A stretch of DNA of 64,000 bases, taken from assembly GCA_009823395.1 (NCBI GenBank), contig CM020501.1:4740361-4804360 (forward strand). The letters are read 5' to 3'. This stretch comes from Thamnaconus septentrionalis (taxonomy: Eukaryota > Chordata > Actinopteri > Tetraodontiformes > Monacanthidae). This document shows positions 13,235-23,598 of this stretch, in pieces. The stretch's first letter is position 1. Each line of letters begins with the position of its first letter. The notes under the pieces are model-generated. The model was not told where the DNA came from. It ran no database searches and saw only the letters and a program-made list of their open reading frames with translations. The position numbers were made by a program, and so were the translations under genes.

Positions 13235-13929
13235 ATGTATCTTAATATGTTCTTTAAAAATAATAATAATTCACATCCCAAAGTGCGGCGTTGTACCAAA
13301 GCATCACAGTGATTATCTGTAATGAAAACACAAAAATTCCACAAAGCAAAGTAAAGTCACGTTTTGCTGTTTTGTATTTTATTGAACGTCGTGGCTTATG
13401 ATCAGATGGAATGTGTGAACCATACTGAACAGAGCCATTCCAGTTGCCTGCTGGGAACTCTGGCCGTGGAGATGCCGCGTGTCACAACCTTCTGTTTCAC
13501 AGCTGCTTTCCATGAATGTGGCGCTCCTGCAGAACGAGCTGAAAATTGGCAGTCATGAAGAGGGATGACATCCTCCGACAACTTTTTCATTATGTAGGTC
13601 ATCCTCCCTGCATTCAGTGTGTGTCTAGCAGAAAAAAAAAAATAAAAAAAAAAAAAAAACCCCACCAAGACAAAAAGGATTCTTTTCCACCCGAGGGAAC
13701 GTCTGCGTGAAAGTGTGCGGCTGCCGTCAGTCAGGGGACGCAGGGGCCACCGCACTCCACTCATCCTCAATGTCACAGAAACCATGTGTGGCGTTTCACG
13801 GAGCCAAATCGATTTTTACGCAGTGTGCAGTCACACACGCACATCCACTCCCCTCAACTCCTCCCCAAAAATAAAATGATTATAGTTATATAAGTTTCCC
13901 TCCCACTCCCTCACTCCCGACATCCCCTC

Positions 13930-14227
13930 CATCAGCGCAGGGGTGTTGTCATGGCAACCCTCTCCCTCCCTCCCTCCCTCCCTCCCTCCCCCGCCCCTCC
14001 CTCCGCGACGTCAGCGCCGGGAGCCCAGAGGATGAGGCTGCGTGTGCGGCTCCTGCGCCTCCTCGTGCCTCTCAGAGATGCACCTGTGATTCCAGTCGCT
14101 TGGCGTGCAACAGCGAGAGCCGCCGTGCCGGAGACAATCTGATGATCGATTCGACTCCGCGCGGCCCACGCCACCCCGTACCACACGGAGCGAGAGAGAG
14201 CGTCTGATTCAGCTGATTCGTCTGCCG
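13930..14227 (+). promoter_or_regulatory. smim45: GC-rich promoter and probable non-coding first exon of smim45
   Basis: A CT-rich (CCCT)n tract is followed by a CpG-rich stretch that ends in a good donor, CCG then GTAGGT, at 14228. The next acceptor, CCACAG at 14611-14619, opens the smim45 coding exon, so this is most simply its 5' UTR exon plus core promoter. A (GT)n run follows in the intron at about 14274-14302. Reading frames through here are low complexity and were not called as proteins. Confidence 0.55.
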
Positions 14228-14271
14228 GTAGGTATGTCTGGGATTATCTTTAAGAAGGGATTGGAGCGCGC

Positions 14272-14306
<35 letters not shown>

Positions 14307-14624
14307 ACAAATCTTTGAAAATTCATGTGTCTCGGTCTGATGGAGGCAGATTGCTGTGAAACGTCTCCAGCCCCGTGGCTCTTTTGCGAACGAGGAGGTG
14401 ATGATGGTGAGCGGCAGAGAGAGGCTGCGCTGGCTGATAGACGCTCTCATGTCACGCTGTGGTGTCATTTTGCGAGGATTTTCCCACTCAGTGCAACTCG
14501 TGCCACCCCTTCAACCCAACATCTCACCCCTTTGCCCCGCTCTGCTCTGCCCCCCCACCTCTCTCTGTCTCTCCTGCACCCTTCCCACCCCCACCACCAC
14601 CACCGCCCCCCCTCCACAGCAGTC

Positions 14625-14825
14625 ATGTCCTTGCTGTTCCTGGACTGGTTCGTCCCCCTCTACCTGCTGGTGTCCGTCCTGGTGCTGGCGGGCTTCGGAG
14701 CGTGCCTCTACTTCCTTGAGCCAGGGCTGCAGGACGCGCACAAGTGGAGCAGCAAAACAGTCCGGCATCACCCGCTGGTGGCCAGCGTGAACTGCAGGGA
14801 TGATGACAGCAATGCCCTGATATGA
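14625..14825 (+). CDS. smim45: Small integral membrane protein SMIM45 (66 aa)
   Basis: Single coding exon, entered by the acceptor ending 14619, five bases before the ATG. The product has a short N-terminus, one hydrophobic segment at about residues 8-29, then the conserved juxtamembrane block YFLEPGLQDAHKW (Y at residue 28 area) and a polar tail. The core FLDWFVP...FGAC.YF.EPGLQ.AHKW agrees with the vertebrate SMIM45 micropeptide (68 aa in human, recalled from memory), while the C-terminal 25 residues are different. Function of the family is little known; it is expected to sit in a membrane as a single-pass protein. The larger overlapping frames in this GC-rich stretch are shadows. In human the gene lies close to SEPTIN3, as here. 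Confidence 0.87.
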   Translation: MSLLFLDWFVPLYLLVSVLVLAGFGACLYFLEPGLQDAHKWSSKTVRHHPLVASVNCRDDDSNALI

Positions 14826-16200
14826 TCTGAAGGACTGGGGCAGGCGGAGGGCTGGGAGGGGAGGGGTGGGTGGACCTTCGTCGCAGGGGTCGCTTCCTGA
14901 ACGTAGGTGGGATTTGAGGGCCCGGAAACCTCTGAGGTGGGAGCAGAACGAGGAAGATGAGGAAGAAGAGCCGCCCCGGTAACTTTGCCCGGATGTTTTA
15001 AATGAATCTCTCTCGCTGGAGAGATCAAGGAAAAGTGAACCTTCCAGGTCCCCTAATATACTGATTTTCAAATCTTTTGTTTTCAATCTAGTAGTCTCGA
15101 TGAGCAGCCAAGCAAAATTAATTATTTAAAATGACATAAACCTATAGAAAATCTCTGTGTTAGCCCTCTGTTTGCAGCTATCCTGCAAAAATGCCCTCCT
15201 CAAACCTGTTTGGAAGGGGAGAAAAACTAGGCAGTGTCAAAAAGCAGGGCGATTACCATGCTGCTGGTGTTGTCACTAAACTGGGAGGGGTATTAATGAG
15301 GCATTAGTGCTCTTTGTGACATCACAGAGCGCTAATTTTAACACCCTAACATAGTTTTTAAAAAGAAGAACCAAAAACAATGTAAAGGATGAAGTTTTTC
15401 CTATTTCTTTACAGTTTCTTACCCGACTGAAGACACATTACACGTCGAAACTTACTTGGTAACTTGAATTTTGTGTAATATGGGACCTTTAAACTGATTT
15501 AGAACACACAAGGAGGTGACGGAACACACAGCTGACTGAGGGGGCGTGATCCCCTGAAGAAATGTGTTGGAAACAGTGTAAATTTCATGCCATCTCTTCT
15601 GCACTTGTGCCAACTTTTTACATGCGTTTTGTAATCGACAATCACTTTTCATACATCACAAAGTTTACTTATATTGTGCAATCAATTCTCGCTGTGAATG
15701 TTACAGTAAGTGCAATGAATGTGCTGCCAGCAGGGAGGCTTTTTTTCCCCCATTTTTTCTTTTTTGTCCTTCCCATGGTGACGCTGGCATGGCAGCTCCC
15801 GAAGAAGCATGTGGATCCTTTGTGCCACCGTGCTGTTAACGATGTAGTAGTGACTTTATTTGAATGTTGTGTTGTTAATTAATGCAAACTACCCATTCAA
15901 GGTGCCAAAACCATCACAGACTGTCCAAAATGACATAAAAATAGCATTTGTCCATGTACTGTTAGAGTCAAAAGCATGGTGAGTTCATGTCTTTTGATAA
16001 TTGATATGCTTCGTTTTGGTCCTACAAAAATAAAACTGTAAATTTGCGTTTTATATGTGTTTCCATGGTCATTTCTGTAGTTTTTGCACCTTTGTTGCAC
16101 ACACTTATAATGTGGTTGCACCACAAGCAAGTATTTTTTTTCGACAATAATGATTTTGCACCAATAAAATGCAACTGGAACGCTGCACTTTGCCCCTGAC
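14826..16200 (+). other. smim45: 3' UTR of smim45 with two poly(A) signals
   Basis: About 1.3 kb without exon signals follows the smim45 stop. AATAAA occurs at 16029-16034 and again at 16163-16168, the likely alternative ends of the mRNA. A long 3' UTR on a micropeptide mRNA is plausible; no other gene is visible in the stretch. Confidence 0.5.
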
Positions 16201-16931
16201 TGTTTTTATCTGACTGCTGCGATAACTTGTTAATAATTGTTTTACCCACAAGCCCTCAAGCTTTTGTTTTCGTATCTGTTTGCAGGCACAAAGTGCTCAG
16301 AATTCAAATATTATGTGGGCAACTTTTTGGTTCCCGAGCTTCCAGGACTCTTGAGTGCGAGCGCTGTGCCGCTTATCAGACAGAGCACATTTGGACATCA
16401 CGCACAGTTGAACCAAACAACATGGGAGAGCCGAGGAGCCGAGTGGGAGTGGAACAGAGCGGCTTCAGTGTCAGAGGAATGGAGAGAATGATGCTTGTGT
16501 GCCCACCACTTCCTACTGCTGTGTTCCCCATCACATTTGTCGACTCATTTACTCACTCAGTGTCTGCAACCGAGACGACTCGTCAACACCAGGTTTGTCT
16601 CCCTTCCTCAAGTTTGATTAAATTAGATCACTCATTCTGTTTTTCTTTTGAATTGGCAGATTACAGTAATAATCTGGCACAGGACCTGGAACAAGTATAG
16701 TAGTCTAAAGTACTTGCTACTGCAGTTTGCCACACAGCTAACATGAACTTGGTGTACGTTACACCATTTTTGAATTTTAGTAAACTGTCTCCAGAACCAT
16801 CCTGACTTTATCAGACATGTATGTATTCCAAGTTTGACCACTGAGGTTTTTTTTTTTTTGAACCACTACAGAAAAGACATGAGGCGCAAAACAAGCTTTC
16901 ATTAGTGACTTTGTTATTTTTCTTTTTTAGC

Positions 16932-19008
16932 ATGAGTGTGCTTGACCGCCTGACGTCTTTGATCCCTCAAGTATCTTCACCACCAAGGCAAACAAAGAAG
17001 CCTCCTTCAGTCAGTCTGTCACATCCACTCTCCCTTTCCTCTCCTGTCATTAAGAAGAAACCCATCCAAATCACGTCGTTTGACGAGAAGGGGCTCAGCT
17101 CTGAAAAACACAGCTTGAAGCAGACTAACACTGACAGGTAAATTCTCAAAGTCCTGACTAGGTTTATACCATCTGTGATGTAATGTGACAAATCATTTGC
17201 AATTTTTCATTTTTTTTAACGCAGAGATTTCTTGCAAAGTTGTTTCTCCAAGACATCGAGTCGGCCCTCCTGGAGTAAATCATCTCAAGATTCACAGTGG
17301 AACCACAGAGAAGGAGCGTCGACTCTCCCGAGAGCTAAGCCCAAATCATACAGTTCCCCGTCTCTTTCTGCAAAGCCCCGGATTTCCATTTTTCCTGTGC
17401 AAAAGCCAAATTCCTCTCCCACTCACTCCACTCTGAAACCAAAGCCAAGCCATTCTCCTCATCTCCCCGCCTCAGATCTCACTGATCCGTCTCCATTACT
17501 GCGCCACCCTCAGCCCTGGCCCGCTGTAGCTTCAACTTTGACCATCCCGGCACCCAGGTTGAGTCCATCCCCAACCTCCCTCTGTCGTGAGATCACTTTG
17601 GAAAGTCCGGGATTCAGGCAGCCATCTCCCGTCGCCAAAGACCGCAGTGTCAGATCAATTAGCTTATCAAACACTAAGAGCGACCCTGCGTCCCGCAAAC
17701 TGATATCCCCAAATGAAGCGAGGCGTGACCTTCTCGACCAAGACACTGCTCCAACAGACTTCAGTGGTCCGGCCCTGAGAAAGGTTGAACCCATGAAATA
17801 TGAAGAGTCTCCTTGCCAGCCTCACTCTGATTCCCAGAGAGAGGCGAGCGAGACCTCTTTCTCATCTCAGGGAAAAAATACTTCAATTAAAAATGAAAAA
17901 AAAGACAGCGATAAACCAAGGCTGCCGCCGAGGAATACAGACATCAATGCAATCCTGAGACCAAGCCCAAACATCAAACAGCAACAAGAGTGTCTGCCAA
18001 GAGGAGCGACAGGTAAACAAACATCCCTCTCAAAGTCTGGAGGGATTATGTTTTCTAATGTCGCTCAGAGAAAATCTCTGCCAATTCACTCGGGCCTCAA
18101 TCTTCATAGCAAATGCGCAGACAGCTCCCGGGATAGAACTGGGGGATTAGGCTCAAATGAGCCGTCATATGAGCCAATGTGTGCAGAGAGGAGTGCAGCA
18201 CCGCCACCACACGTTCCAACGGTTTCATTTTCCAAGGAGAGCTCCGAGAATCACTCAGCTGCGGTGCACAATACGGACACGAGGAGGAGACAGCGCGGCT
18301 TCAGCAGCAACGCAAAAGTGGAGACGGCGCTCCTGCTGGGTTCAAATCTCGAGGGCCCTTTGGGAGAAAAAACTTGTGACACCTCATCAGAAGCCTTTGC
18401 AAACACCATAGCAGCTCCTTACAAACACAGATCCTGGAGAAAAGCCCCAAGTGCTAACCCGCAGACGGACACAGGGGGCGCACCGAGTGCTTCAGGGGAT
18501 TATAGCTGCCACTCAAGGGAGGCTGATGAGGGAAAAGTCGATCCTTATTGCACGCACAGATTAAACAAGTTAAACACATGTCTGGTGGCCCCTCACACAT
18601 GGAGGGCCGACTGCCCAACCTCTTCAAAATCTGCCGCCGAGGGAAACGAACAGCCGCCAGCTGGCGTACAGCATCATGGGCCGTATAGAGGCTGCACTGG
18701 ATCGAGCTGCTGCCACACGGGACTCAATAGGACAGCTGGGCCGCCCACAACGCACTCCTCAGAAACGCACGTTGGAAGCGGGCCACCACCAGTGACAGAG
18801 TGGCCCTTCAACACGCACAGTTCACGGGAGGTCTCTGACAGTTTGCTCCAACCACGGCACAGAGTGCAGCACAGGCCAGCCGAGACCCTGGCGGGAGCCT
18901 CACCCCCGCTGTACCGCCGGCCAAATCACCCACCAACAGGCAGAGCCTTTATCACAGAGGAGGACCCCTATTATGTCACCATGTATTACCCTGGCTCAGT
19001 TTATGTGG
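16932..19008 (+). CDS. Unrecognised Pro/Ser-rich protein, 3' end not found (two exons, at least 663 aa)
   Basis: Exon 16932-17137 begins ATG (MSVLDRL...) right after a T-rich acceptor, and joins in phase to a 1784-nt exon 17225-19008. The join is AG|A (Arg). The protein is rich in Pro, Ser, Lys and His with no hydrophobic segment and looks mostly disordered. One ordered-looking motif stands at its end, EEDPYYVTMYYPGSVYV. A near-perfect donor GTAAGT follows at 19009 in phase 1, so the reading frame that runs on to a stop at 19083-19085 is probably intron. No convincing last exon could be picked between 19009 and 20760. I do not recognise the family. Placement between smim45 and septin3 is the only context; an upstream 5' UTR exon is possible. 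Confidence 0.72.
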
Positions 19009-20759
19009 GTAAGTACAAAGAAGGCCACTTACAGAACAAATTCCATGAAGCATGTACCTTAAAGGGGCTCTTTAATCCCCTTTGAATCCACTTAGAGGAA
19101 GAAATTGACGATTTTCTCCTTGGGAAGGTGGGATTGCGGGGGGTGGGAACTCATTTAAGAGGGCGGTCACAGACGGTGGCAGCAGGATGCGAGACATTTT
19201 TCCTTATCAGCGCGGCAGCAGACATGCTGAAGAGATACATGAAAGTGTTGCTTAGCTGACTGATATCAGAGAGGCTAATTCAGGAGGATGTGCTGGTAGA
19301 GCACTGGAGTGGGAGCAGCAAACAAGACGAAAACATGTGGAATGGAGAGCGCAAACAGGGGGAGAGGGAGAGACAGGGTTAAAGTGTAAGTGCTGTTCTC
19401 ATCCTTTAAAACTTTTGGAAGAATATTTAGCAAAGGGAATGAGCCTAAAGCTCATATAGGCTCACAGCTGTCGTCAGTTCTTTGCATCCTTGCAACGTGT
19501 TCCTGTAGAAACCCTTAGCATACAGTGTCAGCAAGAGGCCACAGTCTTAAGAAGAACAAAGGAGTTTATTTTAAGTTGACTGCTTTTGTTGGGTGTTCAA
19601 ATTGAAGACATGTCAAGGATACAAGATGCACCTGCTTCAAAAAAGCTGGTGCTTCTAAATCCCCAATATCTTAAAATGTTATTCAGATGTTGATATTTAT
19701 TAAGTTACACAGTACCATAAAGTCCATGAGGCACAGTGCTTAAAGGGGTATTTGGTAGCATTTAGTAGCATCCGGTGGTAGGAAAGTATACTGCAATTTC
19801 AAAAATAATATAGTGAATACACAAATATTTATCACAAATTGTGTAATTCCCACTTAGTTATAGCTATCAAATGTTACATGTCTTCACAGGAGTAATTTGG
19901 AATTATTGCTGCAGAGAGTATGTGACTTCATTCTCACTATTGACATTTTACTGTCAACAGCAATTTCTATTTGGGGAGAGGCCTCCCTGATTGAAATTTG
20001 GACAAGTACTACGTTTTCTAAAATAACTAGATGCATAATAAATAAATAAATAAATAAATAAATGAATAAATAGATAAATGCTTAAATAAATAAATGAATA
20101 AACGTGACTAGGATAAAAGTGTACCGTCAAAGTGTAAGAGTCACCGTCATAAGCAGATCCACAGTCAGGGCTATTAGAATTATAATACAATTTGGCTGTG
20201 TCATTATAAGTTGACACAAATTTAATAGAAATAATGTTTTGTATTAGTGGAAGAAAACTCAATGTTTTTTTGTGATTTTATTTACAATATTTTGATATAT
20301 ATGCATAACAACATGTTATGTGTGTATCTTATTCCAGTTTTTATTATTCAGTACCTGTAAATGTTGTCCCTGTTGCATCTTTACATTTTAAACTTTGAGT
20401 ACTACCTGTTGTCAGTTTTTGCTCAAAAAGTAATCAAATATAAAATACAGGGCCAATTTTAGGAATTACAATGTAGAATTTCACAGACTTTCCAGTTGTT
20501 TGTGTCCAACAATAAACATACAATATATTTGCACTCAGAGAAGGTTTACGTAGGGAAAATACATCACTACGAATCGAGATTTCTCGTCCAGAAGTGCACA
20601 ATGCCTGGTTCCACAGTTGCTAAGTCAGACCTCACCGTTCGTGTCTGTCATTTTAGGGCATTTAAAACACTTCACAAGACGCTACTTAGATTTTAACCGT
20701 ACCACACAGAACAGTTAATAAATACACGCAGTACATTTGCTCTCATTTCTCGTACGGTT
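19009..20759. other. Intron or 3' region of the Pro/Ser-rich gene; no clear exon
   Basis: AT-rich sequence. An (AAAT)n run lies at about 20037-20066. Acceptors that would be in phase exist, for example after TTCCTGTAG near 19509 and after GTCAACAG near 19961, but their translations have no support beyond being open, so none is called. Confidence 0.35.
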
Positions 20760-21092
20760 CGTGTTGCTGACCGTCACACTGACGCTAAAACCTGTCCCTT
20801 CGAGGCGGTTGTTCTGCGCATGCGCGCTGCATCTCCCCACTCCTTCTCCTCTTGTCGCCTCGGTAACGGTGAAGGGGGGCCGGAGGGAAGGAGAGAGGAG
20901 AGGTACCCGGAAAGAAGAAGAAGAAGAAGAAGAAGAAAAAAAAAAAAATCACATGAGCGTCGCACATCGCATCACATTCATCGCGTTTGTTGGATTACGA
21001 GCCGCGTGTACTCGGACCCAGGGCCACCACACATCATCGCAGCGCGTGACTGCCGCTCGAGCTGATTAGCGCCTTTATCGACACACGAATCG
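20760..21092 (+). promoter_or_regulatory. septin3: CpG-rich promoter and probable non-coding first exon of septin3
   Basis: GC-rich, CpG-dense stretch in AT-rich surroundings. It contains a palindromic TGCGCATGCGCG at 20815-20826, the consensus of nuclear respiratory factor 1 (NRF1). It ends at a strong donor ATCG|GTGAGT (exon end 21092). No ATG-initiated frame continues into the septin coding exon, so this is best read as a 5' UTR exon. A purine tract (GAAGAA repeats) lies at about 20918-20948. Assignment to septin3 rests on position and strand. Confidence 0.55.
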
Positions 21093-21374
21093 GTGAGTTG
21101 GTTGTGACAGAACAGACGCCACATCCAGCTAGCTGCTGCTAGCGCGGAGCTAACGCTGCTGTGGGGGGCGTGAATGGACGGAGACAATGGGGTCGACCTG
21201 CTGCGATAGATGCCACCGTGTGATGTGAATATAGCCATAATGTCGGGAGGGTGTATGGGGAGTCCTGCGTGCTATTTCATCACCCAGGGTTATAATGAAA
21301 GCACAGCAGGGCATCAGCTATTCGTGTGGGTGGGTTGTGTACTATGTGTATATATTTCACTTTACTTTCATGGT

Positions 21375-21489
21375 CAGTGAGTGCGGTGTGGTAGTGAGGC
21401 TTCAGGGATGGTTGGACATGAAGGGGACACTGGACTGGACTGGACAGTCAGTACAGTAGTTGGCTGTACGCCTTGTGTGCAGGGCCGAG
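21375..21489 (+). repeat. Left copy of a direct repeat flanking a miniature element
   Basis: This 115-base stretch, from AGTGAGTGCGG to GGGCCGAG, recurs with few differences at 22037-22138. The two copies share in order GAGGCTTCAGGG, GGACTGGACAGTCAGTACAGTAG and GTGTGCAGGGCCGAG, so they are a diverged duplication. Confidence 0.85.
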
Positions 21490-22036
21490 TAGTGTTGTAG
21501 TCAAGACTGCACCAACTGAGACCAAGACATTATCAAGGCTAGAGAGTATTCAGTTCGAGACAAGACCAAGACTTTATATATTAAAGAAAAATAACATCAA
21601 AACAGGAAGAAAATGACCAGTATCTTTTTTAAATTCAAATTTGCTTCTAAATCAAACAGCAGCATCTCTTTTCAGCGAGGTATATATTTTTTAAATAATT
21701 TTCTTTGACATTTTGCTGCTTTGCCAACTGTTTTGAACCATTAAAAAAACAAAAACAACTTTGCTTCATAAAATTAAAAAATAAATTATCTAGGAGTAAG
21801 GGGATGTGCCACTCTGGGTGTTACAAACTGAGTGTAAAACGGCAGCAGCTGGATTATTTTCCGTTAGTATCGTGTCATTGCTGGCTGAGTCTTGACCGGT
21901 CTTGATCAAAAATCCCGAGTCCGTCCAGCCCAAGACCGAGACAAGACCCAGTAAAAATGCCTCCGAGTCCGAGACGAGACCGAGAGCCTTAAAAAGTGTC
22001 TTGAGACCAAGACCAATCTCGAGTACTACAACACTA
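21490..22036. mobile_element. Non-autonomous repeat element with short terminal inverted repeats (547 bp)
   Basis: Starts TAGTGTTGTAGT and ends ACTACAACACTA, an inverted match, with an interior of degenerate GACCAAGAC / CGAGAC short repeats that are common in a dispersed fish element. It has no coding capacity. It lies exactly between the two direct-repeat copies in the first septin3 intron. Confidence 0.7.
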
Positions 22037-22138
22037 AGTGAATGTGGTGGTGAGGCTTCAGGGAAGGTTGGGCACGAAGGGGACTGGACTGGACAGTCAG
22101 TACAGTAGCAGGCTGCATGCCTCGTGTGCAGGGCCGAG
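22037..22138 (+). repeat. Right copy of the direct repeat flanking the 547-bp element
   Basis: Second copy of the unit at 21375-21489, 13 bases shorter, mainly because one GGACT-type internal repeat is missing. Confidence 0.85.
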
Positions 22139-22869
22139 GTTATCTTCAGCTGGGCGGTCTCTGTTTCTGTTTCATGTTGCCATCTGCCTGCGGCGTCTAC
22201 TCTTTAAAAAGAGGCTCGCTCAGTCCGGAAGGCATATGTCTCAAATGTGTTTGTGGTGTGATTGAAACCAGTGCAATATACAGAACAGGAAGCCTTGATA
22301 CGCGTCTTTTGAAGAAGGTGTAAGACAACTGTAAAGCAGTTCCGTGTCAGATTATTGAATTGCTGGCCCCTCTAATGTGAGAAGCAGTTCTTTTTACATA
22401 AGTATTTTGTGTGTCACTGCCTAAAGTGATGTCCATGAAAATTCTGTTCATTCTGGACATATTGCATATGAACACTGTGCAGCCTGGTACACACTGGAAA
22501 CTGAAAAACTAGAAAAACTAGAAAACACTCAAAACCGAAGATCTAAAATAGTTGGAAAAGCACTTCTCATAATGGAAACACATTTAATAAATATTATGCT
22601 CAGGGGCAACTTTAAGTCATTATCAATCAATCTTCAATGTTAGCAGTAATTATTTTGCAAACTAAATCAGACTCAGAATACTTTGTCAGTGTATTCTGAC
22701 TGCATGCTTAGATGCACTAAACGTGCTTGATTACATTTGCCAAACTGCTCCTTTTCAGGCTAAACTTGTCTTAGCGTCAGCTCATTGGCAAGCCTCTGCT
22801 GACTCCCCTGTCCTACTTACTCTTCCTGTCTTGATGCCGTATTTTTATCCCTCCGCTTCGTCCGCAGAC

Positions 22870-23536
22870 ATGTCAGACGTAGTTCCTCCAGAAGTGAGAC
22901 CCAAGCCAGCCGTTCCCGCCAAGCCCCCCAATGTGGGGGCTCCCTCCCCCTCCAACCCTTTCCCCACCCAGGGCCCGGGCATCGGAGTCGGGGGCAGCGC
23001 CCCGCCTCTCCCTCCGAGTGGCATCCCCGTGCCCATTGGGGGTCACGGCCCGATGCACGTCAGCAGCCACAGTGCGGCCCACGGGGTGGGCCACGGGGTG
23101 GGCCACGGCCCCGGCCACGCTGGAGGTCTCACCGCAGCCCATAATGGGGGTCACGGTGGCTCTCACGGCTCTGGCGGTGGATCCACCCTGCTGGGCTACA
23201 TTGGAATTGACACTATCATCGAGCAGATGAGGAAGAAAACAATGAAGACGGGCTTTGACTTTAACATCATGGTTGTTGGTGAGTGCCAGAGCCCAGCGGA
23301 CTGAGTGGAAGGTCAACGTTCCACTCGGTCGAAGGCTATTTGATTCTTCTCATTGTTTTCTCCGATACTAACAATTTGATATTTTCCATCTGTCTCACTA
23401 AAGGCAACAGCGGTCTTGGAAAGTCGACCATGGTCAACACGCTGTTCAAGTCCCAGGTGAGCAGGAGGAGCGCAGGGTGGTCCCGCGATGAGAAGATCCC
23501 CAAAACTGTGGAGGTGAAAGCAGTGTCTCACGGTGA

Positions 23537-23598
<62 letters not shown>

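Noticed and set aside
13402..13785. 127-codon minus-strand frame downstream of serhl copy 2
   Set aside because: It runs through a poly-A/T tract giving Phe runs and has no recognisable domain.
14356..15086. Overlapping frames of 144-191 codons around smim45
   Set aside because: Cys/Pro/Ser low-complexity readings of GC-rich DNA on both strands; the conserved SMIM45 frame at 14625-14825 explains the region.
16227..16700. A possible upstream coding exon for the Pro/Ser-rich gene (157-codon frame, donor at 16593)
   Set aside because: The ATG at 16422 leads to phase 0 at the donor, and joining to the acceptor at 16930 gives a stop within five codons; at most it could be 5' UTR.
19009..19085. 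Extension of the Pro/Ser-rich frame to its stop at 19083-19085
   Set aside because: The sequence after 19008 begins with a consensus donor GTAAGT and loses the composition of the exon, so it is more likely intron.
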